Counted from the first letter of the stretch, positions 8,901-17,351 are shown. The stretch: 29,543 nt of DNA from Rickettsiales bacterium (GCA_002715305.1 PAYV01000031.1:1-29543), one strand, 5' to 3'. The notes: generated from the letters alone by a model not told the origin. A program made the numbers and translations.

Positions 8901-9377
8901 ATGGTTGAAAAATTTCCAATGACAGCTGATGGTTTTAAAAAACTCAAGGTTGAACTAGAACATTTAAAGAATACAGATAGGCCTAAAGTAATTAAAGATA
9001 TTGCTGAAGCACGTGAGCATGGTGATTTATCAGAAAATGCTGAATATCATGCTGCTAGAGAAAGACAAAGTTTTATAGAGGGAAAAATAGCTGAGCTTGA
9101 AAATAAAATAAGCCGAGCTGAGGTAATCGATATATCATCAATTGACTCATCTAAGGTAGTGTTTGGAGCTACAGTTAAAGTTGTTGATCTATCAAATAAT
9201 AGTAATCATATATACCAAATTGTTGGAGCAGACGAAGCTGATATAGAAAACAATTTAATCTCAGTCTCTGCTCCCTTAAGTAGAGCCATGATTAATAAAA
9301 GCGTTGATGATATTTTTGAAGTAATTACTCCGAACGGAACAAAAGAATATCAAATTAAATCTATAACATTTAACTAA
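8901..9377 (+). CDS. greA: Transcription elongation factor GreA
   Basis: GreA enters the secondary channel of stalled RNA polymerase and stimulates cleavage of backtracked RNA. The N-terminal coiled-coil hairpin (residues 1 to about 75) carries the conserved tip GDLSENAEYHAARERQ, whose D42 and E45 correspond to the acidic catalytic residues of the family. The C-terminal FKBP-like domain ends in ISVSAPLSRAMINKSVDD and the ITPNGTKEYQI strand. Its length of 158 is exact for the family. It lies 33 bp after carB; carA-carB-greA is a familiar order in alphaproteobacteria. Confidence 0.98.
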   Translation: MVEKFPMTADGFKKLKVELEHLKNTDRPKVIKDIAEAREHGDLSENAEYHAARERQSFIEGKIAELENKISRAEVIDISSIDSSKVVFGATVKVVDLSNNSNHIYQIVGADEADIENNLISVSAPLSRAMINKSVDDIFEVITPNGTKEYQIKSITFN

Positions 9378-9382
9378 AATTC

Positions 9383-10324
9383 ATGAAAAAAATTCAAAAT
9401 GTTGCAATCATTGGTTCTGGACCGGCAGGTTATACTGCGGCAATATACTGTTCTAGAGCTGGCCTTGAGCCAATAATGATTTCTGGACTTGAACCTGGAG
9501 GACAACTAACAATTACAACTGATGTTGAAAATTTTCCAGGTTTTGAAAAGCCTATTCAGGGACCATGGCTAATGGATCAAATGAAAAAACAGGCGGAAAG
9601 TTTTGGTACCAATATTGAGAATGACTACGTCTTAGAGGTGAATTTTGGTGAATTTCCTTTTAAGATTAGGACAGAAAAAAAAGAAATTAATACTTACTCA
9701 ATAATTATCGCAACAGGGGCAAAAGCTAAATGGCTAGATATAAACGGTGAAAAAGAATTTATGGGTTTTGGAGTGTCTGCTTGCGCAACATGTGATGGTT
9801 TTTTTTTTAAAAATAAAAGAGTAGCAGTTGTTGGAGGGGGCAATACTGCAGTAGAGGAAGCTATTTTTCTGTCTAATTTGTGTAAAAAGGTTTTTCTGAT
9901 ACACAGGAGAGATAAATTACGTGCTGAAAAAATAATGCAAAAAAGACTTATGGAAAAAAAAAATATTGATATTGTTTGGGATACTGAAGTTAAACAGATT
10001 AATGGGGACTTAGATAAAAAGCAATTAAAGTCTATTACTACTTTTAATAACAAAAACAATAAGAAGTCAGAATTAAAGGTTGATGGATTCTTTGTCGCTA
10101 TCGGGCATAGCCCAACAACCGAACTTTTTAAAAATTTTGTAAAGATGGATAATGAAGGCTACATATTAACTGAACCAAACTCGACAAAAACAAGTATTGA
10201 AGGTGTATTTGCAGCCGGAGATGTTACAGATAAAATTTTCAGACAAGCTGTGACAGCCGCAGGCATGGGTTGCATGGGAGCAATAGAAGTTAAAGATTTT
10301 CTTAATAAAAAAAAAATTATTTAG
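9383..10324 (+). CDS. trxB: Thioredoxin-disulfide reductase
   Basis: This FAD enzyme passes electrons from NADPH to thioredoxin. The FAD-binding GSGPAGY motif is at residues 11-17, the redox-active pair is C134/C137 in CATCDG, the NADPH-binding GGGNTAVEEA comes just after, and the C-terminal FAD motif is VFAAGDVTDK. Its length of 313 is normal. The gene follows greA by 5 bp and has no Shine-Dalgarno sequence of its own. Ten T (9799-9808) encode three phenylalanines right after the redox motif. Its 3' end overlaps the convergent ketopantoate reductase gene by 8 bp. Confidence 0.98.
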   Translation: MKKIQNVAIIGSGPAGYTAAIYCSRAGLEPIMISGLEPGGQLTITTDVENFPGFEKPIQGPWLMDQMKKQAESFGTNIENDYVLEVNFGEFPFKIRTEKKEINTYSIIIATGAKAKWLDINGEKEFMGFGVSACATCDGFFFKNKRVAVVGGGNTAVEEAIFLSNLCKKVFLIHRRDKLRAEKIMQKRLMEKKNIDIVWDTEVKQINGDLDKKQLKSITTFNNKNNKKSELKVDGFFVAIGHSPTTELFKNFVKMDNEGYILTEPNSTKTSIEGVFAAGDVTDKIFRQAVTAAGMGCMGAIEVKDFLNKKKII

Positions 10325-11222
10325 ATTCAATTCCATTAAGTATTTCTAAATGAGTTGGACAGTCAACTTTTTTTTCTTTTGAAAAGTTTACAATTGATCC
10401 AGATAACCATCTTAATTCTAATCTTTTATTTTTTTTAAAATCATAAAACATAGAAGACGTCATTTCTGAAGGCATTTTATCAATTTTTTCCAACCAACTT
10501 TTCACAGGATTACTTTTAAAGTTAATACCATATGATTTTGACAAATTGTATGTCTCGTGCATAGCTTCTATAAATTTTTTTTTTAATTCAGGTGTTTCAA
10601 AAATCTCTCCAATAGTCTTTTCTGTTAAGGTCGTTATTCCGCTATAAGCTGACAGAAAAATGAACTTATCCCATATTTTTTCTTTAATATTATTTTTAAA
10701 TCTTATATCCAAACCAATTTTTTGACATTCCTGACAAAAAAAATCTAGCTTTTTATCATATTGTTGATCGTAACGACCAACAAAAAATGTTGCTAATTTT
10801 CCTATATGATCTATCTCTTGCTCTGAGTTTACAACAGAGGAAATTTGAGCAACTGCTCCATACGTATTCTTCAAACCCAAAGTTTCTTTTATTTTTTCCT
10901 CAGAATAAATTCCATTTTGAAATGGAAGAAAAATATAATTTTTCTTAATTTTTTCTAAAACCTCAGTTAAAACTGCGTCAAAATCATAAAGTTTAACAGT
11001 ATTAATAATTATATCAAAAGATTCTGAGTTTGAGAGAGAATCTCTAACATCTAAATTCTGAATTATTTTTTTTTTATTCAAACTATTAATAATCAAACCA
11101 TTTTTTTTTATAAAAGTTAATCTTTTACCCCTACATAAATAAGTAGTTTTAAAATTTGATTTTTCTAAACATGATCCAATATATCCTCCAACTCCACCTA
11201 AACCTACAACAAGTATTTTCAT
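10317..11222 (-). CDS. panE: 2-dehydropantoate 2-reductase (ApbA/PanE family)
   Basis: The likely reaction is NADPH-dependent reduction of ketopantoate to pantoate in the pantothenate/CoA pathway. The N-terminal Rossmann motif VGLGGVGGYIG is at about 6-16, and LPFQNGIYSEEKI matches the ApbA nucleotide/substrate segment. The C-terminal helical domain opens with EKIWDKFIFLSAYSGITTL, where the catalytic lysine is expected. Its length of 301 fits. The ATG lies immediately next to the stop codon of the upstream aminotransferase gene, so the two are co-transcribed. Paralogues in this family act on other 2-keto acids, so the substrate is inferred. Confidence 0.85.
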   Translation of the reverse strand: MKILVVGLGGVGGYIGSCLEKSNFKTTYLCRGKRLTFIKKNGLIINSLNKKKIIQNLDVRDSLSNSESFDIIINTVKLYDFDAVLTEVLEKIKKNYIFLPFQNGIYSEEKIKETLGLKNTYGAVAQISSVVNSEQEIDHIGKLATFFVGRYDQQYDKKLDFFCQECQKIGLDIRFKNNIKEKIWDKFIFLSAYSGITTLTEKTIGEIFETPELKKKFIEAMHETYNLSKSYGINFKSNPVKSWLEKIDKMPSEMTSSMFYDFKKNKRLELRWLSGSIVNFSKEKKVDCPTHLEILNGIESK

Positions 11223-12422
11223 TTATTTTAATTTATTAATTGCTTCTGAAATTAACACACAAGCCTCTTTGATATTTTCAAGAGATGTAGCGTATGAAAT
11301 TCTAAAAAATGGTGAAACACCAAATGCTTCTCCTGGCACAACGGCTACACCAACTTCATCAAGCAAAAATTCACAAAAAGTAAAATCACAATCAATTTTT
11401 TTAAATTTGGTCTTTTTGTTTATAAATCCACCACAAGATACAAAAAGGTAAAATGCTCCCTCAGGTTGAAACGCTTCAAAACCCTCAATTGAATTAAAGA
11501 AATTAAGAAGATAATTTCTTCTTTCTTCAAACTTCTTTAACCAATCTTTTAAAAAATCTTTTGGTTGATCTAAAGCCCGACTTGCGGCCATTTGACTAAT
11601 AGAACATGGGTTTGTTGTACTTTGAGACTGAATTTTTGCAATTGCTTTAATTATTTTTTGTGGACCAGCCCCATAACCTATTCTCCAACCTGTCATTGAG
11701 TAAGCTTTTGAAACACCGTTAACTATAAATGTTCTATCAAATAATTTAGGCTCAACATTTAATATATTTTTAAAAGTTTTATGTTCGTAAATAATATGTT
11801 CATAAATATCATCTGAAAGGATCATAATAGAGGGGTATTTTAATAAAACTGAAGAAAGTTCTTTTATTTCTTCTTTTGAGTAAACTGCGCCAGTTGGGTT
11901 GCATGGAGAATTTATTATAAACCATTTTGTTTTATTACTAATTTTTTTCTCTAATAGTTGTGGAGTAATTTTAAAATTTTCTGACATAGTTGTTTCAACA
12001 ATTATAGGTTTTCCTCCACATAAAGAAACAATATCGGGATATGATACCCAATAAGGTGCTGGAATAATAACTTCATCATTTTTATTTATAGAGGACATAA
12101 ATAAATTATAAATGACGTGTTTTCCCCCTACTCCAACTGTAATCTGACTGGATTCATACAAAAGATCATTTTCTTTCTTAAGTTTATTTTTAATAGATTC
12201 CTTTAACTCTATAATTCCATCAACTTGTGTGTATTTTGTGAAACCATCATTTATTGCTTCGATAGCTTTGTTTTTTATATGATCAGGGGTATCAAAATCA
12301 GGCTCACCAGAGCTTAAACTAATAATTTTTCTTCCCTTTAATTTTAATTCTCTGGCTTTTTGAGAGATTTTTACAGTCAAAGATTGTTCAAATCTGTTAA
12401 TTCTTTCTGAGATAATTGTCAT
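11223..12422 (-). CDS. aatA: Class I pyridoxal-phosphate aminotransferase, aspartate-aminotransferase type
   Basis: This is a fold-type I PLP aminotransferase, probably interconverting aspartate/2-oxoglutarate and oxaloacetate/glutamate. Visible motifs are SLSSGEPDFDTP near residue 36-46, PAPYWVSYPD at 121-130, NSPCNPTGA at 171-179, ILSDDIYEHI at 201-210, and the PLP-lysine site VSKAYSMTGWRIG with K239. The C-terminal substrate arginine is in FRISYATS. The 399-residue length and motifs match the bacterial AAT subgroup (Igamma) common in alphaproteobacteria. Members also transaminate aromatic acids or prephenate, so specificity is inferred. It abuts panE with no gap. Confidence 0.9.
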   Translation of the reverse strand: MTIISERINRFEQSLTVKISQKARELKLKGRKIISLSSGEPDFDTPDHIKNKAIEAINDGFTKYTQVDGIIELKESIKNKLKKENDLLYESSQITVGVGGKHVIYNLFMSSINKNDEVIIPAPYWVSYPDIVSLCGGKPIIVETTMSENFKITPQLLEKKISNKTKWFIINSPCNPTGAVYSKEEIKELSSVLLKYPSIMILSDDIYEHIIYEHKTFKNILNVEPKLFDRTFIVNGVSKAYSMTGWRIGYGAGPQKIIKAIAKIQSQSTTNPCSISQMAASRALDQPKDFLKDWLKKFEERRNYLLNFFNSIEGFEAFQPEGAFYLFVSCGGFINKKTKFKKIDCDFTFCEFLLDEVGVAVVPGEAFGVSPFFRISYATSLENIKEACVLISEAINKLK

Positions 12423-12503
12423 TAATAAAGAAAAAAATTTAAAAGTATGATTTTTCGATTATATATAAAGATTATAAAATTTATAATATTAATTTTTTTT
12501 TTT

Positions 12504-14468
12504 ATGACAATTTCAAAGTTTAATTTAAAAAGTTTGTATAATCCATCAGGTGATCAGCCTGATGCAATAAAAAAACTTGTCTCAGGACTCTCTTCAAAAA
12601 ATAGTGATCAAGTTCTTCTTGGTGTGACTGGGTCAGGAAAAACATTTACTATGGCAAACATAATAAATAAACTTCAAAGACCTGCATTAATATTTGCCCC
12701 AAACAAAATACTCGCTGCACAACTTTATGGTGAAATGAAAAGTTTTTTTCCATCTAACTGTGTTGAATATTTTGTATCTTATTATGATTATTATACCCCT
12801 GAAGCTTATGTTCCTAGAACTGATACATATATTGAAAAAGAATCATCTATCAATGAACAAATTGATAGAATGCGTCACTCTGCAACACGATCAATCTTAG
12901 AAAGAAGAGATACAATTATTGTTGCAAGTGTTTCTTGTATTTATGGAATAGGATCGGTTCAATCGTATTCTTCGATGTCTTTTAAAATTAATAAAGGTGA
13001 AGAGTTTGATCTTGAAAAAATCAAAAAAAGACTTGTTGAATTACAATATAAGAGAAATGATCAAGTACATTCTAGGGGGACTTTCAGAAATTTAGGAGAT
13101 ATGTTAGAGATTTTTCCTGCTCATCTTGAAGATAAATCATGGAGAATATCTTTTTTTGGTAACACAATTGAGTCTATTGATGAATTTGATCCTTTTCTTG
13201 GTACTGTATCAAAAAATTTAGAGGATGTTACAATATATGCCAATAGTCACTATGTAACTCCAAAACCATCACTTCAAAAAGCAGTTAAGCAAATAAAAGA
13301 AGAGTTAATTGAAAGAATAGCTTTTTTTGAAAAAGAAAAACTTTTGTTAGAAGCTCAAAGAATTGAACAAAGAACAAATTTTGATATAGAAATGATTGTA
13401 GCTACTGGAAGCTGCTCAGGAATAGAAAACTATTCTAGATATTTGTCAGGTAGAAATGAAGGAGAACCACCCCCTACTCTTTTTGAATATTTGCCCAAAG
13501 ATACTATCCTCTTTATTGATGAATCTCACGTTACAATTCCACAAATTAGGGGAATGTTTAAAGGAGACAGGTCACGAAAAGAAACATTATCAGAATATGG
13601 TTTTAGACTACCCTCTTGCAAAGACAACAGACCATTAATGTTTGAAGAATGGGAATCATTTAAGGGTCAGACGATTTATGTTTCTGCTACACCCGGAGAA
13701 TATGAGTTAAAAAAAACAAAAGGAGTTATTGTTGAACAAGTAGTAAGACCAACTGGCCTTGTAGATCCAATATGTGAAATCAGAAAAGCAACAAATCAAA
13801 TTGAAGATATCATTGAAGAATGTAAAAGAATGAAGATAAAAAATCTTAGAGTTTTAATAACTACTCTTACAAAAAAAGATGCAGAAAAAGTAGCCGAATT
13901 TTTAAATGAAAATGATATTAAAGCCAAATATATGCACTCAGATATTGATGCACTGGAAAGAATTGAATTAATAAAAAATCTAAGAATGGGATCATTTGAA
14001 GTTCTTGTTGGAATAAATTTATTGAGAGAAGGTTTAGATATACCAGAATGTGGTTTAGTTGCTATATTAGATGCTGATAAAGAGGGTTTTTTGCGCTCTC
14101 ATGTGTCATTAATACAAACCATTGGAAGAGCAGCAAGAAATCTAGAAGGTAGAGTAATATTGTATGCAGATCAAAAAACAGACTCTATTTTAAAAGCAAT
14201 TGAAGAAACTACAAGGAGAAGAATTAAGCAAATAAATTATAATAAAATAAATAAAATAATACCAAAATCTACATATAGAAAAATTGAAGACATCCTACCT
14301 TACGTCGATGTAAAGAATAATAAAAAAGTAAATAATGGGACCGTTAGCATAGATGAACTTAAAAAAAAAATGATTTCATTTGCAGAAAATCTTGAATTTG
14401 AAAAAGCAGCAGAAGTGAGAGACCAAATTCAATCTTTAGAAAAAAAACAATTAGGAATAAATGAATAA
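12504..14468 (+). CDS. uvrB: UvrABC system protein B
   Basis: UvrB is the DNA-damage verification helicase of nucleotide excision repair; it is loaded by UvrA and recruits UvrC. The open frame extends upstream to 12447, but the added residues are a hydrophobic oddity and the family N-terminus (FNLKSLYNPSGDQPDAI) sits right after the ATG at 12504, which I take as the start (654 aa). Walker A GVTGSGKT is at 40-47. The tyrosine-rich beta-hairpin YYDYYTPEAYVPRTDTYIEK, DESHV (Walker B), TIGRAARN (helicase motif VI) and the C-terminal UVR motif (FAENLEFEKAAEVRDQIQSLE) that binds UvrC are all present. Eleven T (12493-12503) directly precede the ATG, and a TATAAT lies at 12482-12487. The last 8 bp overlap the SDR gene. 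Confidence 0.97.
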   Translation: MTISKFNLKSLYNPSGDQPDAIKKLVSGLSSKNSDQVLLGVTGSGKTFTMANIINKLQRPALIFAPNKILAAQLYGEMKSFFPSNCVEYFVSYYDYYTPEAYVPRTDTYIEKESSINEQIDRMRHSATRSILERRDTIIVASVSCIYGIGSVQSYSSMSFKINKGEEFDLEKIKKRLVELQYKRNDQVHSRGTFRNLGDMLEIFPAHLEDKSWRISFFGNTIESIDEFDPFLGTVSKNLEDVTIYANSHYVTPKPSLQKAVKQIKEELIERIAFFEKEKLLLEAQRIEQRTNFDIEMIVATGSCSGIENYSRYLSGRNEGEPPPTLFEYLPKDTILFIDESHVTIPQIRGMFKGDRSRKETLSEYGFRLPSCKDNRPLMFEEWESFKGQTIYVSATPGEYELKKTKGVIVEQVVRPTGLVDPICEIRKATNQIEDIIEECKRMKIKNLRVLITTLTKKDAEKVAEFLNENDIKAKYMHSDIDALERIELIKNLRMGSFEVLVGINLLREGLDIPECGLVAILDADKEGFLRSHVSLIQTIGRAARNLEGRVILYADQKTDSILKAIEETTRRRIKQINYNKINKIIPKSTYRKIEDILPYVDVKNNKKVNNGTVSIDELKKKMISFAENLEFEKAAEVRDQIQSLEKKQLGINE

Positions 14469-15219
14469 AAATAAAACAGCTTTGATTACTGGTGGTGCAA
14501 AAAGAATAGGTAAATCTATGGCCTTACATTTAGCAAAAAATAACTGGAATATAGCTATTCAATATAATCAATCCAAAGATGATGTTTTAAAATTAAAATC
14601 AGAAATCAGCATTTATAATATCAAATTTACAGCGTATAAATTTAATTTCACGTCAAACAAGAACTTTGAAGATTTCTTCAATAGAATGTATAGAGATTTT
14701 GGCCAGATTGATCTTCTTGTAAACAATGCATCTATTTTTGATTACGATACAATAGAAATTACAGATTTAAAAACCTTTGATAACCATATAAATGTTAATC
14801 TTAGAGCACCTTTTTTCTTATCAAAATATTTTGTAAAAAATTTAAAAAATGAAGGATTGATAATAAATATTTTAGATCAAAGAGTTAATAACATAACACC
14901 ATATTTTACCTCATACACTATTAGTAAATGTGCTCTTGAATCTTTAACTAAGAGTTTAGCCCTTTATTTGGCTCCAAAAATTAGAGTAAATGGCATATCT
15001 CCAGGACCTACATTACAAAGTAAGCATCAAACAAATAATCAATTTAAAAACCAAATTTCAAAAACACCGTTGTTAAAAAGAGTTGAACTTAATGAAATTA
15101 ACAATGCTATAGATTATATAATTAATTGTAAATCTGTAACTGGACAAGTATTAACGATTGACTCTGGTCAGAGTTTGGGTTGGGCTAACAGCAAGTCAAG
15201 TAATTTTTCAAGAGATTAA
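14461..15219 (+). CDS. Short-chain dehydrogenase with pteridine-reductase (PTR1/FolM-like) signature
   Basis: This is a 252-residue Rossmann oxidoreductase. The cofactor loop is TGGAKRIG at 10-17, where the family usually has TGxxxGIG; the KRIG form is the one known from Leishmania pteridine reductase PTR1 and E. coli FolM. NNAS (88-91) and the active-site YTISK (Y152, K156) are clear. The usual catalytic serine is replaced by an aspartate, D139, exactly 13 residues before the tyrosine, as in PTR1 (D181/Y194/K198) and FolM (TDQ). It therefore probably reduces a pterin (dihydromonapterin or dihydrofolate-like). This is inference from motifs; another SDR substrate is possible. It overlaps uvrB by 8 bp and is likely co-transcribed with it. 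Confidence 0.85.
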   Translation: MNKNKTALITGGAKRIGKSMALHLAKNNWNIAIQYNQSKDDVLKLKSEISIYNIKFTAYKFNFTSNKNFEDFFNRMYRDFGQIDLLVNNASIFDYDTIEITDLKTFDNHINVNLRAPFFLSKYFVKNLKNEGLIINILDQRVNNITPYFTSYTISKCALESLTKSLALYLAPKIRVNGISPGPTLQSKHQTNNQFKNQISKTPLLKRVELNEINNAIDYIINCKSVTGQVLTIDSGQSLGWANSKSSNFSRD

Positions 15220-15429
15220 AATTTTACTAAAGTTGTTCACAAACGAAATTTTTGGATTTAAATTTTTTATAATACTAAATTATTAACTTAAAAAAATTAT
15301 TAATCATAAAAAAATAGATTTAACCCAGTAAAAACAATGACTTATAATTTTGCTTAAATTTTAATCATTTTACTAGAAGTTGCAGAAATATTACAATTAG
15401 AGAGAAAACTCAAAGTTTATTAACAAATT

Positions 15430-15450
15430 TATCCACAAAATTAGTGGATA
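15430..15450. repeat. Perfect dyad TATCCAC-N7-GTGGATA upstream of uvrC
   Basis: TATCCAC (15430-15436) and GTGGATA (15444-15450) are exact inverted copies around AAAATTA. The left arm is the core of the perfect DnaA box at 15429-15437; the right arm gives a two-mismatch box on the other strand. It could be a pair of opposed DnaA sites, another operator, or an RNA hairpin. No T run follows closely enough to make a standard terminator. Confidence 0.5.
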
Positions 15451-15470
15451 GTATTTTTCTTTTAATTTTT

Positions 15471-15476
15471 TATAAT
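15471..15476 (+). promoter_or_regulatory. Candidate -10 box for the uvrC-moaE operon
   Basis: A perfect TATAAT lies 24 bases before the chosen uvrC ATG, just after the dyad at 15430-15450, so a protein bound to the dyad would cover the -35 region. No good -35 hexamer is visible at 16-18 bp spacing. Confidence 0.3.
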
Positions 15477-15500
15477 AAAAGCAATATCTTATGGATAATT

Positions 15501-17351
15501 ATGATGGAAGAAACAAAGTATAACTTCTCAAAAGGAAAGCAAATATTAAAAGATGCTGCAACAATTTTTCCTAATGGTTCTGGAATTTATAAGTTTCTAG
15601 ATAACAGAAGGAATATATTATATGTCGGGAAGGCAAAGAATTTAAAAAAGAGAATTTCCTCTTACCTCAATGAGTATAGACAAACAAATAAAACAAAAAC
15701 TTTAATTAGTGAAACTGATAAAATAAATTTTATAAAGACTCCATCTGAAATAGATTCGCTTATTTTAGAAAATAATCTTATAAAAGAACACAAACCAAAA
15801 TTCAACATTAGATTGGTTGATGATAAAAGCTATCCATTCATAATAATTGAAAAAAAATCAAAATGGGCACGAATTCGAAAATTTAGAGGCAAACAAAATA
15901 ATAACGATATTTTCTTTGGACCATTTTCTCATTCTTATGCAGTTGATGAAGTATTAAAACATTTAGAAAAGGCTTTTCTAATTAGAAGCTGCTCAGATAA
16001 CATTTTTAATTCAAGAAAAAGACCATGTATTCTTTATCAAATAAAAAGATGTAGTGCACCATGTGTGGGTAAAATAAACATCACTGAATATAATAATTTA
16101 GTTGATAAAGCAATTCTTTTTCTAAAAGGAAAGAATTCTTTTATTAAAGATGAATTAATGAAAGAAATGAAATTTGAAAGTGATAAACAAAACTTTGAAA
16201 CAGCTGCTATATTAAGAGATAGAATAAAAGCTCTTACAAAAATTTCTCATGAAAAATACTCTGATTTAAATAATAAAGAAAATTTTGATGTAATTTGTTG
16301 CTCCAAAAAAAATGATTTTATTTGTGTGCAAATTTTTTTCTTTAGGTCAGGAAAAAATCTTGGAAATAAAGAGTTTTTTATTGAAAATCCAGAGCTTGAC
16401 GATTTAGAAATAATATTTAGTCAATTTTTAATTTTTTTTTATAGCTTAAATATTCCACCAAAATTTATGTACATTAATACAAAACTTAAAGACACAAAGT
16501 TAATTTCTGGAGCAATTTCAAAAAAAAATTCCAATAATGTAATAGTTAAGTTTCCTTCTAGAGGTAAAAAATTATCATTAGTCAGAATGGTTGAACAAAA
16601 CATATCAATATCAATTGAAAATAAACTCAAAAATGAAACAACTAACAAAAAATTATTAAAATTTCTACAATCATTACTAAAACTAAGGAAGATACCACAA
16701 AGAATTGAAATTTATGATAATAGTCATCTAAATGGAACTAATCCAGTTGGTGTAATGGTTGTTTATCAAGGATCAAACTTTCAAAAAAATTTGTACAAAA
16801 AATTTAATATCAACAATAATAATTATAAAATTAGCGATGATTACTTTATGATGTCTCAAGTAATTGACAGAAGATTTACTTTTTCAGATAATTGGAAGTT
16901 AAATATGCCTGATTTAATGATTATTGATGGTGGAAAAGGACATGTAAGTAAGGTGAAAAAAGTTTTATCGGATAAAAAAATAAATGATGTTGAAGTAATT
17001 GGTATCGCTAAAGGTAGAAATAGAAATAAAGGTGAAGAAACTATTTATACAAAATTTGGAATAATAAAATTAGAGAAATCTAATAAAGGTTTATTTTTTC
17101 TCCAAAGGTTAAGAGATGAAGCTCACAGGTTTGCAATTTCATCTCAAAAGATTAGAAGAAATCAGGCCATGAAAACCTCAGTATTTGATAAAATAAATGG
17201 AGTAGGAAATAAAACTAAAAAGGATTTATTAAGCTTCTTTGGCTCAATTGAAAATGTTAAGACAGCAAGTTTAGATGATTTAAAAAAAGCCCCTGGTATA
17301 GGTGAAAAAACTGCAATAAACATATATAAGGAGTTTAATAAAATTGTTTAA
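15501..17351 (+). CDS. uvrC: UvrABC system protein C
   Basis: UvrC makes the 3' and 5' incisions in nucleotide excision repair. I start at the ATG at 15501 (616 aa); the open frame upstream to 15444 runs through the promoter-like spacer and adds unconserved residues. The N-terminal GIY-YIG nuclease has GIY at 28-30 and YVGKAKNLKKR at 41-51. Four cysteines, C164, C176, C184 and C188, have exactly the spacing of the iron-sulfur cysteines described for E. coli UvrC. A UVR helix (about 200-235) follows, then the RNase H-like nuclease with EIYDNSH, DGGKGH and RDEAHRFA, and a C-terminal helix-hairpin-helix pair (INGVGNKTKK, APGIGEKTA). Its last 8 bp overlap pgsA. Confidence 0.97.
   Translation: MMEETKYNFSKGKQILKDAATIFPNGSGIYKFLDNRRNILYVGKAKNLKKRISSYLNEYRQTNKTKTLISETDKINFIKTPSEIDSLILENNLIKEHKPKFNIRLVDDKSYPFIIIEKKSKWARIRKFRGKQNNNDIFFGPFSHSYAVDEVLKHLEKAFLIRSCSDNIFNSRKRPCILYQIKRCSAPCVGKINITEYNNLVDKAILFLKGKNSFIKDELMKEMKFESDKQNFETAAILRDRIKALTKISHEKYSDLNNKENFDVICCSKKNDFICVQIFFFRSGKNLGNKEFFIENPELDDLEIIFSQFLIFFYSLNIPPKFMYINTKLKDTKLISGAISKKNSNNVIVKFPSRGKKLSLVRMVEQNISISIENKLKNETTNKKLLKFLQSLLKLRKIPQRIEIYDNSHLNGTNPVGVMVVYQGSNFQKNLYKKFNINNNNYKISDDYFMMSQVIDRRFTFSDNWKLNMPDLMIIDGGKGHVSKVKKVLSDKKINDVEVIGIAKGRNRNKGEETIYTKFGIIKLEKSNKGLFFLQRLRDEAHRFAISSQKIRRNQAMKTSVFDKINGVGNKTKKDLLSFFGSIENVKTASLDDLKKAPGIGEKTAINIYKEFNKIV

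Larger units (their letters stand above)
15220..15500. other. AT-rich intergenic spacer with DnaA-box-like sites
   Basis: This 281 bp spacer is the longest gene-free stretch in the window. It holds a perfect DnaA-type 9-mer TTATCCACA (15429-15437, plus), a one-mismatch TATGGATAA (15490-15498, i.e. TTATCCATA on minus), a weaker TTGTTCACA (15233-15241) and CTATCCACT on minus (15443-15451), alongside long A/T runs such as 15261-15330. It could be a replication origin, a DnaA titration site or a DnaA-sensitive promoter for uvrC. No Fis, GATC or CtrA-type (TTAA-N7-TTAA) pattern was found by eye, and no small gene is apparent. Confidence 0.35.

Noticed and set aside
9694..10059. 121-codon open frame on the minus strand inside trxB
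   Set aside because: Antisense shadow of a clearly recognised gene, with no family motifs and no start signals.
12447..12503. Upstream in-frame extension of uvrB
   Set aside because: The 19 added residues are hydrophobic and unlike any UvrB N-terminus; they run through a TATAAT and an 11-T tract, and the family start matches the ATG at 12504.
15444..15500. Upstream in-frame extension of uvrC
   Set aside because: It covers the dyad arm and the -10 box and adds residues not seen in UvrC; the tandem ATGs at 15501/15504 fit better.
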